A DNA stretch of 13,385 nt from Candidatus Cloacimonadota bacterium (GTDB lineage: Bacteria > Cloacimonadota > Cloacimonadia > Cloacimonadales > TCS61), in the NCBI GenBank assembly GCA_030628755.1, contig DAOVQH010000030.1, forward strand, positions 1 through 13,385, written 5' to 3'. The number at the start of each line of letters is the position of its first letter. Position 1 is the first letter of the stretch. Shown here in pieces: positions 1 through 5,835 of this stretch. Position numbers and translations under genes: made by a program. The notes under the pieces were generated by a model. The model had not been told where the DNA came from, made no database searches, and saw only the letters and a program-made list of their open reading frames with translations.

Positions 1-5
1 ACATT

Positions 6-32
6 TGGTTCAATTAAGATAATTGAACCAGC
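6..32 (-). repeat. REP-like palindrome, left-edge copy
   Basis: An 11-bp perfect stem (6-16 with 20-30) closes a 3-nt loop and is followed by GC. On the minus strand it reads GCTGGTTC head, an AT-only core, then GAACCAAATGT, so it belongs to the same family as the elements at 2065-2490 and 5169-5871. Its core (AATTA, TCT, TAATT) differs completely from the GC-rich cores elsewhere. It lies downstream of the heptose kinase gene. A T-rich tract follows about 10 nt later on the plus strand, so it could also act as a weak terminator for a plus-strand gene off the left edge, but the spacing is not classical. Confidence 0.7.
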
Positions 33-75
33 CTATCTATTTTTTCTTTTTGTATTTTATCTTTTCCTTTATTTC

Positions 76-1059
76 TCAAAGCGGGAGCTTTGAGTTACCT
101 TGAAAGCTTTGCTTTAATTCTTCATAAGCAACTGGTGCAGTTCCAACTTTACCAACTTTAATTCCTGCTGCATGGTTGGAAATAACTGCAGAATCAGACA
201 AACTAGCATCACAACTGAGAGCTAACGACAAAGATGCTACAACAGTATCTCCAGCTCCAGTGACATCGTAAACCTCTTTGGCAACTGTAGGAATATGAAC
301 AGGTTCTTTTCCTTTTTCGAAGACATACATTCCTTCACTTCCCGCAGTAATAATTATATTTGAGTTCAATTCTCTCAGCATTCCTTTTCCAGCTTTTTGG
401 ATATTATCTTTATTTTCTATAACAATTCCGCTCATCTGCTGGGATTCCAGTTTGTTTGGGGTAATCAAAGAAGCATCTCTATACCAGGATTTATGCTTTG
501 GTTTGGGATCTATAATTAAAATAATACCATTATTTTTAGAAAACTCTTTTATCCCACGCATCAGGTTTTCTGTAATTGTTCCCTTTGCATAATCTGAAAT
601 AATAATGGCTGAAAGGTTGGGTACATCCTTCACTTTACTTATCAATTTTTCACATGATCGGTTTTCTGTATAATCTGTATTCTCATGGTCCATTCGCAAT
701 AGCTGCTGTTTTAACCCGATTATTCTCGTTTTAAGAATTGTGTTCTTCTTAATATCCGTAATTAGTCCATCTATATTAATTTTTAGAGAAGAAAGCTTAT
801 TTAGAAGAATATCTTTATAAGAATCATTACCTATAATTCCAAAGAGAAAAGCATTTCCATCTAAGGTGGAAATATTGGCAGCTACATTTGCAGCACCACC
901 GGGAACATATTTTTCTTCGGTCACTCTTACAATTGGAACAGGAGCCTCAGGAGATATGCGGTCAACATCACCATAAACGTATTTATCAAGCATTATATCT
1001 CCAATTACTGCTATGTTTTTCTCTTTAAATTGTTCTAAATATTTTAGCAAATGCTTCAT
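76..1059 (-). CDS. rfaE1: D-glycero-beta-D-manno-heptose-7-phosphate kinase (stand-alone RfaE1/HldA type)
   Basis: A PfkB/ribokinase-fold sugar kinase of 327 aa. By family it phosphorylates D-glycero-D-manno-heptose 7-phosphate at C1 in the cytoplasm, on the route to ADP-heptose for the LPS inner core. Visible motifs are the N-terminal IGDIMLDKYVYGDVDRISPE substrate region (residues 19-38), the GGAANVA loop (54-60), TPNK (200-203) and the catalytic DVTGAGD anion-hole/base motif (265-271, Asp271 the presumed base). The length matches only the N-terminal half of bifunctional HldE; the cytidylyltransferase domain is absent and must be encoded elsewhere. The ATG at 1057-1059 is preceded by a weak GGGAA Shine-Dalgarno. 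A generic carbohydrate kinase is the main alternative, but the N-terminal substrate region favours the heptose enzyme. Confidence 0.9.
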   Translation of the reverse strand: MKHLLKYLEQFKEKNIAVIGDIMLDKYVYGDVDRISPEAPVPIVRVTEEKYVPGGAANVAANISTLDGNAFLFGIIGNDSYKDILLNKLSSLKINIDGLITDIKKNTILKTRIIGLKQQLLRMDHENTDYTENRSCEKLISKVKDVPNLSAIIISDYAKGTITENLMRGIKEFSKNNGIILIIDPKPKHKSWYRDASLITPNKLESQQMSGIVIENKDNIQKAGKGMLRELNSNIIITAGSEGMYVFEKGKEPVHIPTVAKEVYDVTGAGDTVVASLSLALSCDASLSDSAVISNHAAGIKVGKVGTAPVAYEELKQSFQGNSKLPL

Positions 1060-1216
1060 ATTTATTTTCCCAAGTTATATGGGTAAATACAGCTTCGCCC
1101 TGTAACTTACAGGATAAGTAATATAATTTATGTAAAAATTATCTTATAAATCTTTATGTCAATATTTTTATGCCCTTAATTTCAAGAGTTTTTTAAGCTG
1201 AATTTCCACAAACTTA

Positions 1217-1245
1217 TTGACACAAAAAGAACTAATTTCGTTAAT
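1217..1245 (+). promoter_or_regulatory. Possible promoter for the small membrane protein gene
   Basis: A perfect TTGACA at 1217-1222 is followed after 17 bp by GTTAAT (1240-1245; four of six bases match TATAAT). The 12-bp palindrome at 1243-1254 overlaps the -10 and would be well placed as an operator. The assignment assumes sigma-70-like consensus boxes, which may not hold in an FCB-type organism. Confidence 0.3.
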
Positions 1246-1283
1246 GTTAACATTCTTGTACGCCAAAGGCGTATTAAACTTAA

Positions 1284-1317
1284 TAAGCCTAAGCTTGCCT
1301 GCTTCAAGCAGGGCTTA
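1284..1317 (+). other. Two-part hairpin in the 5' leader
   Basis: A 6-bp stem (1298-1303 with 1307-1312) and an outer 5-bp stem (TAAGC 1284-1288 with GCTTA 1313-1317) are separated by a 9-nt bulge on one side. It lies 30 nt upstream of the start codon at 1347 and has no U-tract. A leader RNA structure or an unrelated repeat are both possible. Confidence 0.35.
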
Positions 1318-1346
1318 TAAATCTATTGATATTCAGGGAGAATCCG

Positions 1347-1631
1347 ATGAAGAAAAACAGGGAGAAAAGCAGTCCTATCCTTTCCGGACTGATAAAAATG
1401 TTCTTCGATATCATCAAACATTTTATCAAAGATTTTGAAAACATCCGTAAAGTTAAGAAGATCGACAGCGTTGCTGAAAAATTTTCCAATATAGAACATA
1501 TGATAGTCCGGCTGGAAGATAAAATTCAGGATAATCGCAAGTATATTGAAGACCTGAAAAGCAGGATACTCTGGGGTAACATTATTACTATCATTCTCTT
1601 ACTGATTATTATCTACGAATTAATCAGGTAG
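1347..1631 (+). CDS. Small tail-anchored coiled-coil protein, unknown function
   Basis: A 94-aa protein I do not recognise. The ATG at 1347 is chosen because GGGAG sits 6 nt upstream; an in-frame TTG at 1326 lacks a ribosome site. The N-terminus is basic (MKKNREKSS), followed by an amphipathic stretch, a charged heptad-like segment around residues 38-70 that could form a coiled coil, and a C-terminal hydrophobic helix from about residue 75 to near the end. That pattern suggests a tail-anchored or phage-holin-like inner-membrane protein with its bulk in the cytoplasm. The gene converges on tsaE and their 3' ends overlap by 12 bp (1620-1631), the tsaE stop lying across a Leu codon here. The good ribosome site and clean domain layout support a real gene. 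Confidence 0.7.
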   Translation: MKKNREKSSPILSGLIKMFFDIIKHFIKDFENIRKVKKIDSVAEKFSNIEHMIVRLEDKIQDNRKYIEDLKSRILWGNIITIILLLIIIYELIR

Positions 1632-2204
1632 AGATTCTCCCAACCTCAGCTTCTTATAACTTTGAACTTTAACATTTCTATGTGAATTTTCAAACTCGAA
1701 CCAGATGTGAATAGTATTTTTCGGTAATAATTTCTTCGCTTTTTCCGCCCACTCTATAATCGTAAGATTTTTTTCAAATATTTCATAAATACCTAATTCC
1801 AGAACCTCATCAATTGAATCCAGCCTGTAAAGATCTACATGGCAAATCGGGAACTTTCCTATGTATTCATTCATTAATACATAACTGGGACTGCTTGTAT
1901 ATTCTTTTACTCCCAGGAACCTGCAGATCCATTGAGTCAGGAAAGTTTTCCCTGTTCCCAGTTCACCGTACAATGCGACTACATCACCAACTTTCAACTC
2001 TGGTGCAATAGCTTTTGCCAGGTTTATTGTGTCTTCTTCAGAAAATAATTTTATGTTTTCTTCTGCTGGTTCGGGTTTGCAACCGGAACCATACGTTTTC
2101 TTTTTACCCGCTGGTTCGGGTTTGTAACCGGAACCATACGTTTTCTTTTTACCCGCTGGTTCGGGTTTGCAACCGGAACCATACGTTTTTTTTAAATCTC
2201 TCAT
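1620..2204 (-). CDS. tsaE: TsaE, tRNA t6A37 biosynthesis ATPase, with repeat-encoded N-terminal extension
   Basis: A cytoplasmic P-loop ATPase that, by family, works with TsaB and TsaD in making N6-threonylcarbamoyladenosine at position 37 of ANN-decoding tRNAs. The Walker A motif GELGTGKT lies at residues 80-87, the SSPSYVL strand at 104-110, HVDLYR at 122-127 and IIEWAEK at 149-155. The total of 194 aa exceeds the usual 140-160 because residues 5-48 are three near-identical 15-residue units (KKTYGSG-C/Y-KPEPAGK), the translation of three tandem 45-bp REP-like palindromes. I see no ATG, GTG or TTG in frame between the repeats and the conserved domain, so the extension is probably translated. 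A purine-rich AGAAGAGAA precedes the ATG at 2202-2204. It follows porX, an arrangement I recall from Bacteroidota, but about 290 bp of repeats now separate them. Confidence 0.93.
   Translation of the reverse strand: MRDLKKTYGSGCKPEPAGKKKTYGSGYKPEPAGKKKTYGSGCKPEPAEENIKLFSEEDTINLAKAIAPELKVGDVVALYGELGTGKTFLTQWICRFLGVKEYTSSPSYVLMNEYIGKFPICHVDLYRLDSIDEVLELGIYEIFEKNLTIIEWAEKAKKLLPKNTIHIWFEFENSHRNVKVQSYKKLRLGESLPD
2065..2192 (+). repeat. Three tandem 45-bp REP-like units inside tsaE
   Basis: Units start at 2065, 2110 and 2155. Each reads GCTGGTTC, a GGGTTTG-C/T-AACCG core, then GAACCATACGTTTTC. Head and tail pair over about 10 bp with one mismatch around a TGC or TGT loop. Units one and two differ at a single base (C versus T in the loop), which makes the Cys/Tyr alternation in the protein. 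The third unit matches to about 2190 and then runs into the tsaE start. The 45-bp period is a multiple of three, so the tsaE frame stays open. Confidence 0.9.
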
Positions 2205-2282
2205 TTCTCTTCTTTAAATCAACTTAGAAAGTTGAGTGAAACACCTGGTTCAATTAACCCCGATGAATATCGGGGAACCAGC
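2169..2282 (+). repeat. Direct duplication, copy 1 (114 bp)
   Basis: This segment recurs at 2377-2490 with no gaps and about seven mismatches by eye (around 94 percent identity). It runs from the middle of one REP-like element, through the tsaE start codon and ribosome site, across a small CAACTT-AGA-AAGTTG hairpin (2220-2234), to the end of a second, inverted REP-like element. Its boundaries therefore coincide with REP-like elements. Confidence 0.9.
2246..2282 (-). repeat. REP-like palindrome with CCCGAT core
   Basis: On the minus strand this reads GCTGGTTC, a CCCGAT-ATTC-ATCGGG core, GTTAATT, then GAACCAGGTGTTT. The stem pairs 2258-2264 with 2269-2275 and 2246-2250 with 2276-2280, leaving a 7-nt bulge. 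It lies head-to-head with the next element (2292), 9 bp apart, as in a BIME pair. Confidence 0.85.
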
Positions 2283-2291
2283 GAAAGAGAT

Positions 2292-2328
2292 GCTGGTTCA
2301 GTCCGGCAACTGCCGGATGAGCAATACG
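2292..2328 (+). repeat. REP-like palindrome with TCCGGCA core, decayed tail
   Basis: The GCTGGTTC head is followed by TCCGGCA (2302-2308), AC and TGCCGGA (2311-2317). The expected GAACCA tail has decayed to GAGCA, but ATACGTTT is kept. The better-preserved relative is at 5836-5871. Confidence 0.8.
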
Positions 2329-2342
2329 TTTCTTTTTTACCC

Positions 2343-2393
2343 GCTGGTTCGGGTTTCCGTCAAAGCCGGACACAGTGCAACCGGAACCATACG
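2343..2393 (+). repeat. REP-like palindrome with 20-bp insertion in its core
   Basis: Identical in head and tail to the units within tsaE (GCTGGTTCGGGTTT and GCAACCGGAACCATACG) but split by 20 extra bases at 2357-2376, between the left arm and the loop. The insert itself contains TCCG and CGGA arms and resembles the TCCGGCA-type core, suggesting recombination between core types. Confidence 0.75.
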
Positions 2394-2490
2394 TTTTCTT
2401 AAAATCTCTCATTTTTCTTCTTTAAATCAACTTAAAAAGTTGAGTGAAACACTTGGTTCAATTAACCCAGATGAATATCTGGGAACCAGC
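2377..2490 (+). repeat. Direct duplication, copy 2 (114 bp)
   Basis: Second copy of 2169-2282, offset by exactly 208 bp. It keeps an ATG with the same upstream purine run and would encode MRDFKKTYGSGC on the minus strand, a relic of the tsaE N-terminus no longer joined to the gene. It ends 8 bp before the porX stop codon. Confidence 0.9.
2454..2490 (-). repeat. REP-like palindrome with compensatory CCAGAT core
   Basis: Same layout as 2246-2282, but one core base pair is changed on both arms (C:G to A:T; CCCAGAT 2466-2472 with ATCTGGG 2477-2483), so pairing is preserved. Outer arms are 2454-2458 with 2484-2488. Confidence 0.85.
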
Positions 2491-2498
2491 ATTTAATG

Positions 2499-4052
2499 TT
2501 AGCTTTTCGGTTTACAAATAACAACAGGAAGAATCATCTCTTCCATGGAAATACCACCGTGCTGGAAAGTACCGCTGTACTGCTTCATATACTGGTGGAA
2601 AGCTTTCGGGTATACAAAATAGTAGTCGTCCTTTGCCAGCACATAGTTGTCCATCAAACTGCGCTTTGGCAAACCATATTCTTCCGGCTCTTTGATAAAA
2701 AGAGAGTGTTTATCATGTGTGGCAAGATTCCTGCCCTGTTTATAGCGAACCGTAGCTGATGTCTCCTTATCCCCAACCAACTGGCTGGCTCGATTTACGC
2801 GGATGGAACCATGATCGGTTGTAATAATAGCTGTTGCTCCCTGTTTGGCAATGAGTTTTAGAACTTCATAGAATGTGGAATGTAAAAACCAGTGTTTGGT
2901 AAATGCCCTTAAAGCCTGTTCATCAGGAATAGTCTCCCTCAGAATCTGACTTTTGGACCTGTGATGTGCAAGCAGGTCAAGGAAGTTATAGACCAGAACT
3001 ATCAACTTTTCATTCTTCCAGGAATCAATTTTACGAAGGGTGTAATTCCCTTCCTCAATATTGAAGATTTTCACATATTTACTTTCTTCCAGTTCATGTC
3101 CCAGGTCTTTCATATGAGCTTCCAGGAGCTGGTGTTCATTGCGGTTCCTACTATTATCAAGTTCGGAAGATTCCACCCAGTATTCAGGAAAATTCTTTGC
3201 TATATCAACAGGTAATAACCCACTGAAAATCGCATTTCTTGAATAGGGAGTAGCAGTCGGAAGTATGGAATAGTACATCCTGAAATTTATATCAAACAGC
3301 TCAGCTATGAAAGGTGAGATAGAGTAATACTGGTCAAGTCGCATGCAGTCTAAAACAATAAAATAGACAGGGTGATCATATTTAAGTTCAGGAATTACAT
3401 ACTCGGAAAGAATATCAAAAGAGAGATTTGGTCTGTCATCAGACTTCATCCAGTTGCTGTAATTTCTCTCGACATAATTTGAAAACTCTGCATTTGAATT
3501 CAGCTTTTCCAGAAAATGGGTTTGGGAAAGTGCTGTATCGTTGATCTCATCAAGAACCAGATCCCAGGAGCAGATATCATTATAAATCTCTGCCCATTCC
3601 TCCCACCCGGGAGAAGTAAATAACTTCTGGTTCAGCTTAGCGGAAAATTGAGCATACTCTTCCCCGATCTTATTCCGCCTAATCTCATCTGCCTGGAAGA
3701 TCTTCTTGATGGCCATTATGATCTGATGTGGATTGATGGGTTTAATCAGATAATCTGCGATCTGCCCGGCAATGGCATCATCCATCAAGCCTTCTTCTTC
3801 ACTTTTGGTCACCATGATCACGGGCAATAAGAAATTTATCTTCTTGATCTCACGAAGTGTGGTAAGTCCGTCCAGTCCAGGCATCATTTCATCCAGCAGA
3901 ACCAGATCGAATTTTTCATTCAGAACGGATTCAATCGCATCAGAGCCGTTGGAAACAGATTTGACGTTGTATCCTCGTTCAGTTAGAAATAGAATGAATG
4001 GTTTAAGATGTTCTATTTCGTCATCAACCCATAGAATTCTTAATTGATGCAT
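2499..4052 (-). CDS. porX: PorX-like response regulator fused to PglZ (alkaline phosphatase superfamily) domain
   Basis: A 517-aa cytoplasmic protein. Residues 1-125 form a CheY-like receiver with acidic pocket Asp10/Asp11, phosphoacceptor Asp54 (LVLLDEMMPG), Thr82 and Lys104 (YLIKP), all present. A helical linker follows, then a PglZ domain of the alkaline phosphatase superfamily from about residue 225: Asp235 (VLDCMRLDQ), the nucleophile-region Thr267 (PTATPYSRNAIFSG), Asp359 with His363/364, Asp413-His414 (TTDHGS) and His498 (FQHGG), matching the expected metal site. This is the PorX architecture; in Bacteroidota PorX regulates the type IX secretion system with PorY and SigP, and its PglZ domain acts on oligonucleotides. 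Whether a type IX system exists here is not shown. The ATG at 4050-4052 follows AGGGGG. No DNA-binding domain is visible. Confidence 0.93.
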   Translation of the reverse strand: MHQLRILWVDDEIEHLKPFILFLTERGYNVKSVSNGSDAIESVLNEKFDLVLLDEMMPGLDGLTTLREIKKINFLLPVIMVTKSEEEGLMDDAIAGQIADYLIKPINPHQIIMAIKKIFQADEIRRNKIGEEYAQFSAKLNQKLFTSPGWEEWAEIYNDICSWDLVLDEINDTALSQTHFLEKLNSNAEFSNYVERNYSNWMKSDDRPNLSFDILSEYVIPELKYDHPVYFIVLDCMRLDQYYSISPFIAELFDINFRMYYSILPTATPYSRNAIFSGLLPVDIAKNFPEYWVESSELDNSRNRNEHQLLEAHMKDLGHELEESKYVKIFNIEEGNYTLRKIDSWKNEKLIVLVYNFLDLLAHHRSKSQILRETIPDEQALRAFTKHWFLHSTFYEVLKLIAKQGATAIITTDHGSIRVNRASQLVGDKETSATVRYKQGRNLATHDKHSLFIKEPEEYGLPKRSLMDNYVLAKDDYYFVYPKAFHQYMKQYSGTFQHGGISMEEMILPVVICKPKS

Positions 4053-4124
4053 AATAACCCCCTACAGGTTTATTGTAAATCTGACAAATCAGAACAAATC
4101 TCTTATCACTACCTCCAGGGTTAT

Positions 4125-4931
4125 CTATTTATCAATTGGCTGATAAACATTATCTATGGCAGGAAATTTAAATGACTTAACATCGTCAATATATTTCTTC
4201 AGGGAGGAGGGAATAATATTTTCCAGGTTTGCATAGGATTGAACAAATTTTGGTTTAATATCGGACATGCCGAGCACATCGTGATAAACCAGCACCTGTC
4301 CATCTGTAAACCTGCCTGCACCAATTCCAATAGTAGGAATAGATAGAGATTCAGTTATCTCTTTTCCCAGTTTTTCCGGAATACCTTCCAATACAAGCAT
4401 AAAAGCTCCTGCTTCTTCAGTTGCTTTTGCCTGCTCCAGGATTCTTTTGTGATCTTTTTCCTTCTTACCCTGAATATTATAACCACCATACAAATGGATT
4501 GATTGCGGTGTTAAACCCAGATGAGCAACCACCGGGATTTCACAATCAACAATTGCCTTGATCGCTTCCAGCCTGGCAGGTTTTCCACCTTCCAGTTTCA
4601 CAGCATCTGCTCCACCTTCTACAATAAGCAGGGAAGCATTTCTCCTGGTTTCATCCAGGTTGATATGAAAAGACATAAAAGGCATATCAGCTGCAATGAA
4701 TGTATCTTTAGCTCCCCTGCGCACAGCTTGAGTGTGATAAATAATATCATCTAAAGTAACGCTCAATGTGTCTTCATACCCGAGTACGACCATTCCCAGG
4801 CTGTCACCCACCAGGATGATATCAACTCCTGCTGCTTGAGCATACTTTGCTGAAGGATAATCATAGGCAGTTAACATAGCTATCTTTTCGTTTCTCTGCT
4901 TCATTTTCTTAAAAACTTTTATATCTGGCAT
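4125..4931 (-). CDS. panB: 3-methyl-2-oxobutanoate hydroxymethyltransferase
   Basis: A 268-aa cytoplasmic TIM-barrel enzyme that transfers a hydroxymethyl group from 5,10-methylene-THF to alpha-ketoisovalerate to give ketopantoate, the first committed step of pantothenate and CoA synthesis. The Mg ligands are in place at Asp43 (VGDS), Asp82 (AADMPF) and Glu114 (VKLEGG), and Glu182 (LVLEGIP) aligns with the catalytic Glu. The full length is normal for the family. The ATG at 4929-4931 has GGGAG 7 nt upstream, within the 12-nt gap after the DUF2905 gene, so the two are probably one transcript. porX begins 72 bp further on and may be read through. No other pan gene is in the window. Confidence 0.97.
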   Translation of the reverse strand: MPDIKVFKKMKQRNEKIAMLTAYDYPSAKYAQAAGVDIILVGDSLGMVVLGYEDTLSVTLDDIIYHTQAVRRGAKDTFIAADMPFMSFHINLDETRRNASLLIVEGGADAVKLEGGKPARLEAIKAIVDCEIPVVAHLGLTPQSIHLYGGYNIQGKKEKDHKRILEQAKATEEAGAFMLVLEGIPEKLGKEITESLSIPTIGIGAGRFTDGQVLVYHDVLGMSDIKPKFVQSYANLENIIPSSLKKYIDDVKSFKFPAIDNVYQPIDK

Positions 4932-4943
4932 TATCTCTCCCGA

Positions 4944-5156
4944 TTATTTTCTGAATATCCTGATCAGAATACTTATTATTATACTGACTATTATCATTGT
5001 CGTTATGGGAAAATAAAAACGAAAATTCCCTTTTACAATTCTAATATCACCGGGAAGTTTTCCCAGAAAAGAAAACACAGAAGAAAATCTCATTAAGATT
5101 CCAACAATGACAATTATTATTCCAGCAATAATAAGAAATGTAGATATCTCTTTCAT
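4944..5156 (-). CDS. DUF2905-family small membrane protein
   Basis: A 70-aa protein with two hydrophobic helices (about residues 4-23 and 48-67) joined by a conserved-looking loop, FSFLGKLPGDIRIVKGNFRF. The LGKLPGDI loop and two-helix layout are typical of DUF2905, whose function is unknown. It is probably an inner-membrane protein. Its stop lies 12 nt before panB. The start is supported by the membrane topology, but the upstream sequence has no Shine-Dalgarno: a REP-like palindrome begins only about 12 bp upstream and may have displaced the original leader. Confidence 0.85.
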   Translation of the reverse strand: MKEISTFLIIAGIIIVIVGILMRFSSVFSFLGKLPGDIRIVKGNFRFYFPITTMIIVSIIISILIRIFRK

Positions 5157-5168
5157 TTTTGCTATATT

Positions 5169-5200
5169 GCTGGTTCAGGTTTGCAACCTGAACTATACGT
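5169..5200 (+). repeat. REP-like palindrome between the DUF2905 gene and the RAYT gene, copy 1
   Basis: Head GCTGGTTC, core AGGTT-TGC-AACCT, tail GAACTATACGTTTC. The stem pairs 5172-5181 with 5185-5194 apart from the terminal base. It differs from the tsaE units mainly by GG to AG in the core, which restores perfect pairing there. Confidence 0.85.
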
Positions 5201-5233
5201 TTCTATTCTTACTATCATCTTTCCCATATTAAA

Positions 5234-5264
5234 GCTGGTTCAGGTTTGCAACCTGAAGCTTACC
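5234..5264 (+). repeat. REP-like palindrome downstream of the RAYT gene, copy 2
   Basis: Same head and AGGTT-TGC-AACCT core as 5169-5200, 65 bp away in the same orientation. The tail has diverged to GAAGCTTACCG. It ends directly before the RAYT stop codon at 5266-5268. Confidence 0.8.
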
Positions 5265-5265
5265 G

Positions 5266-5772
5266 TTAATCTTCATATACATTATCTAACTCCAATAATG
5301 GATAATCCTTGTTTGCCGAAGAATAAACCCAATCTTCAGTATTTATTACATATTTTTTCCTAACTGGATTTTGTTCAACATAATTCGCTTTTTCTAAATA
5401 GAAATATTCCGATTCTATCCTTTCAGGATAATTTTTTGGCTGCCAGAAATTGTAAACACCTTTATCAACAAACAACTTCAGAATGTTTGGCTCAGTCTCA
5501 ATAATATTCTTTTTTAATTCTTTTGATGTATATTTTTTAAAATCGCGAATAAACGAAATTGTATCATCACAACCAATTATCAAATGTATATGGTTTAGCA
5601 TGAAAACATAATTATATATTTTTAACCCTTTATTTTCCTGACAATATTTCAGTGAATCTAAGATTATTTCCCAACGATCTTGCCTGTCAAAAATGTAATA
5701 CCACCTTTTAATAGTTAATGTAAGGAAATATATTCCTTCACTGAATTCCTTTTTAATCCTGTTCGATGGCAT
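5266..5772 (-). CDS. REP-associated tyrosine transposase (RAYT, Y1/HUH family)
   Basis: A 168-aa, full-length Y1_Tnp-fold protein of the IS200-like superfamily. The HUH motif is at residues 61-63 (FMLNHIHLII), and the WQPKNYPERI segment (110-119) matches the WQ-x-x-x-Y-x-x-x-I motif, so Tyr115 is the likely catalytic residue; Tyr131 in YVEQNPVRK is the alternative. The C-terminal WVYSSA is typical of the family. Such proteins cut single-stranded REP hairpins and are usually single-copy genes flanked by them. Here REP-like elements lie at 5169 and 5234 on one side and at 5791 and 5836 on the other. The ATG at 5770-5772 is preceded by AAAGGA (5778-5783). All key residues are present, so activity is plausible. 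No flanking IS ends or target duplication are seen. Confidence 0.93.
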   Translation of the reverse strand: MPSNRIKKEFSEGIYFLTLTIKRWYYIFDRQDRWEIILDSLKYCQENKGLKIYNYVFMLNHIHLIIGCDDTISFIRDFKKYTSKELKKNIIETEPNILKLFVDKGVYNFWQPKNYPERIESEYFYLEKANYVEQNPVRKKYVINTEDWVYSSANKDYPLLELDNVYED

Positions 5773-5790
5773 TGTATTCCTTTAAACATT

Positions 5791-5827
5791 TGGTTCAATT
5801 AACCCCGATGAATATCGGGGAACCAGC
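5791..5827 (-). repeat. REP-like palindrome just upstream of the RAYT gene
   Basis: Essentially identical to 2246-2282: CCCCGAT (5803-5809), loop GAAT, ATCGGGG (5814-5820), outer arms TGGTT and AACCA, with a 7-nt bulge. It begins 18 bp upstream of the RAYT start codon, so it would lie in the RAYT mRNA leader or promoter and could affect its expression. Confidence 0.88.
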
Positions 5828-5835
5828 AAACTAAT

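Larger units (their letters stand above)
1060..1346. other. Divergent intergenic region with dyad symmetries
   Basis: The 287 bp between the heptose kinase (minus) and the small membrane protein (plus) contain no convincing ORF. They hold a 7-bp odd palindrome at 1099-1113, a 12-bp perfect palindrome AATGTTAACATT at 1243-1254, a tight hairpin (TACGCC, loop AAA, GGCGTA) at 1259-1273 and a larger two-part hairpin at 1284-1317. TTGACA-like hexamers occur on both strands (minus at 1157-1162, plus at 1217-1222), so both flanking genes may start here. None of the dyads is followed by a U-tract. Confidence 0.6.

Noticed and set aside
6..75. Left-edge hairpin plus T-rich tract as an intrinsic terminator
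   Set aside because: The stem is AT-rich and the T-rich stretch starts about 10 nt after it; membership of the REP-like family explains it better.
2065..2190. CRISPR-like tandem repeats
   Set aside because: The 45-bp units are contiguous with no unique spacers and no cas genes, and each unit is itself a palindrome of the dispersed family.
2015..2496. Plus-strand open frames translating as repeated RVCNRNHTF-type peptides
   Set aside because: They are readings of the REP-like repeats on the strand opposite tsaE; the period and not a protein explains the pattern.
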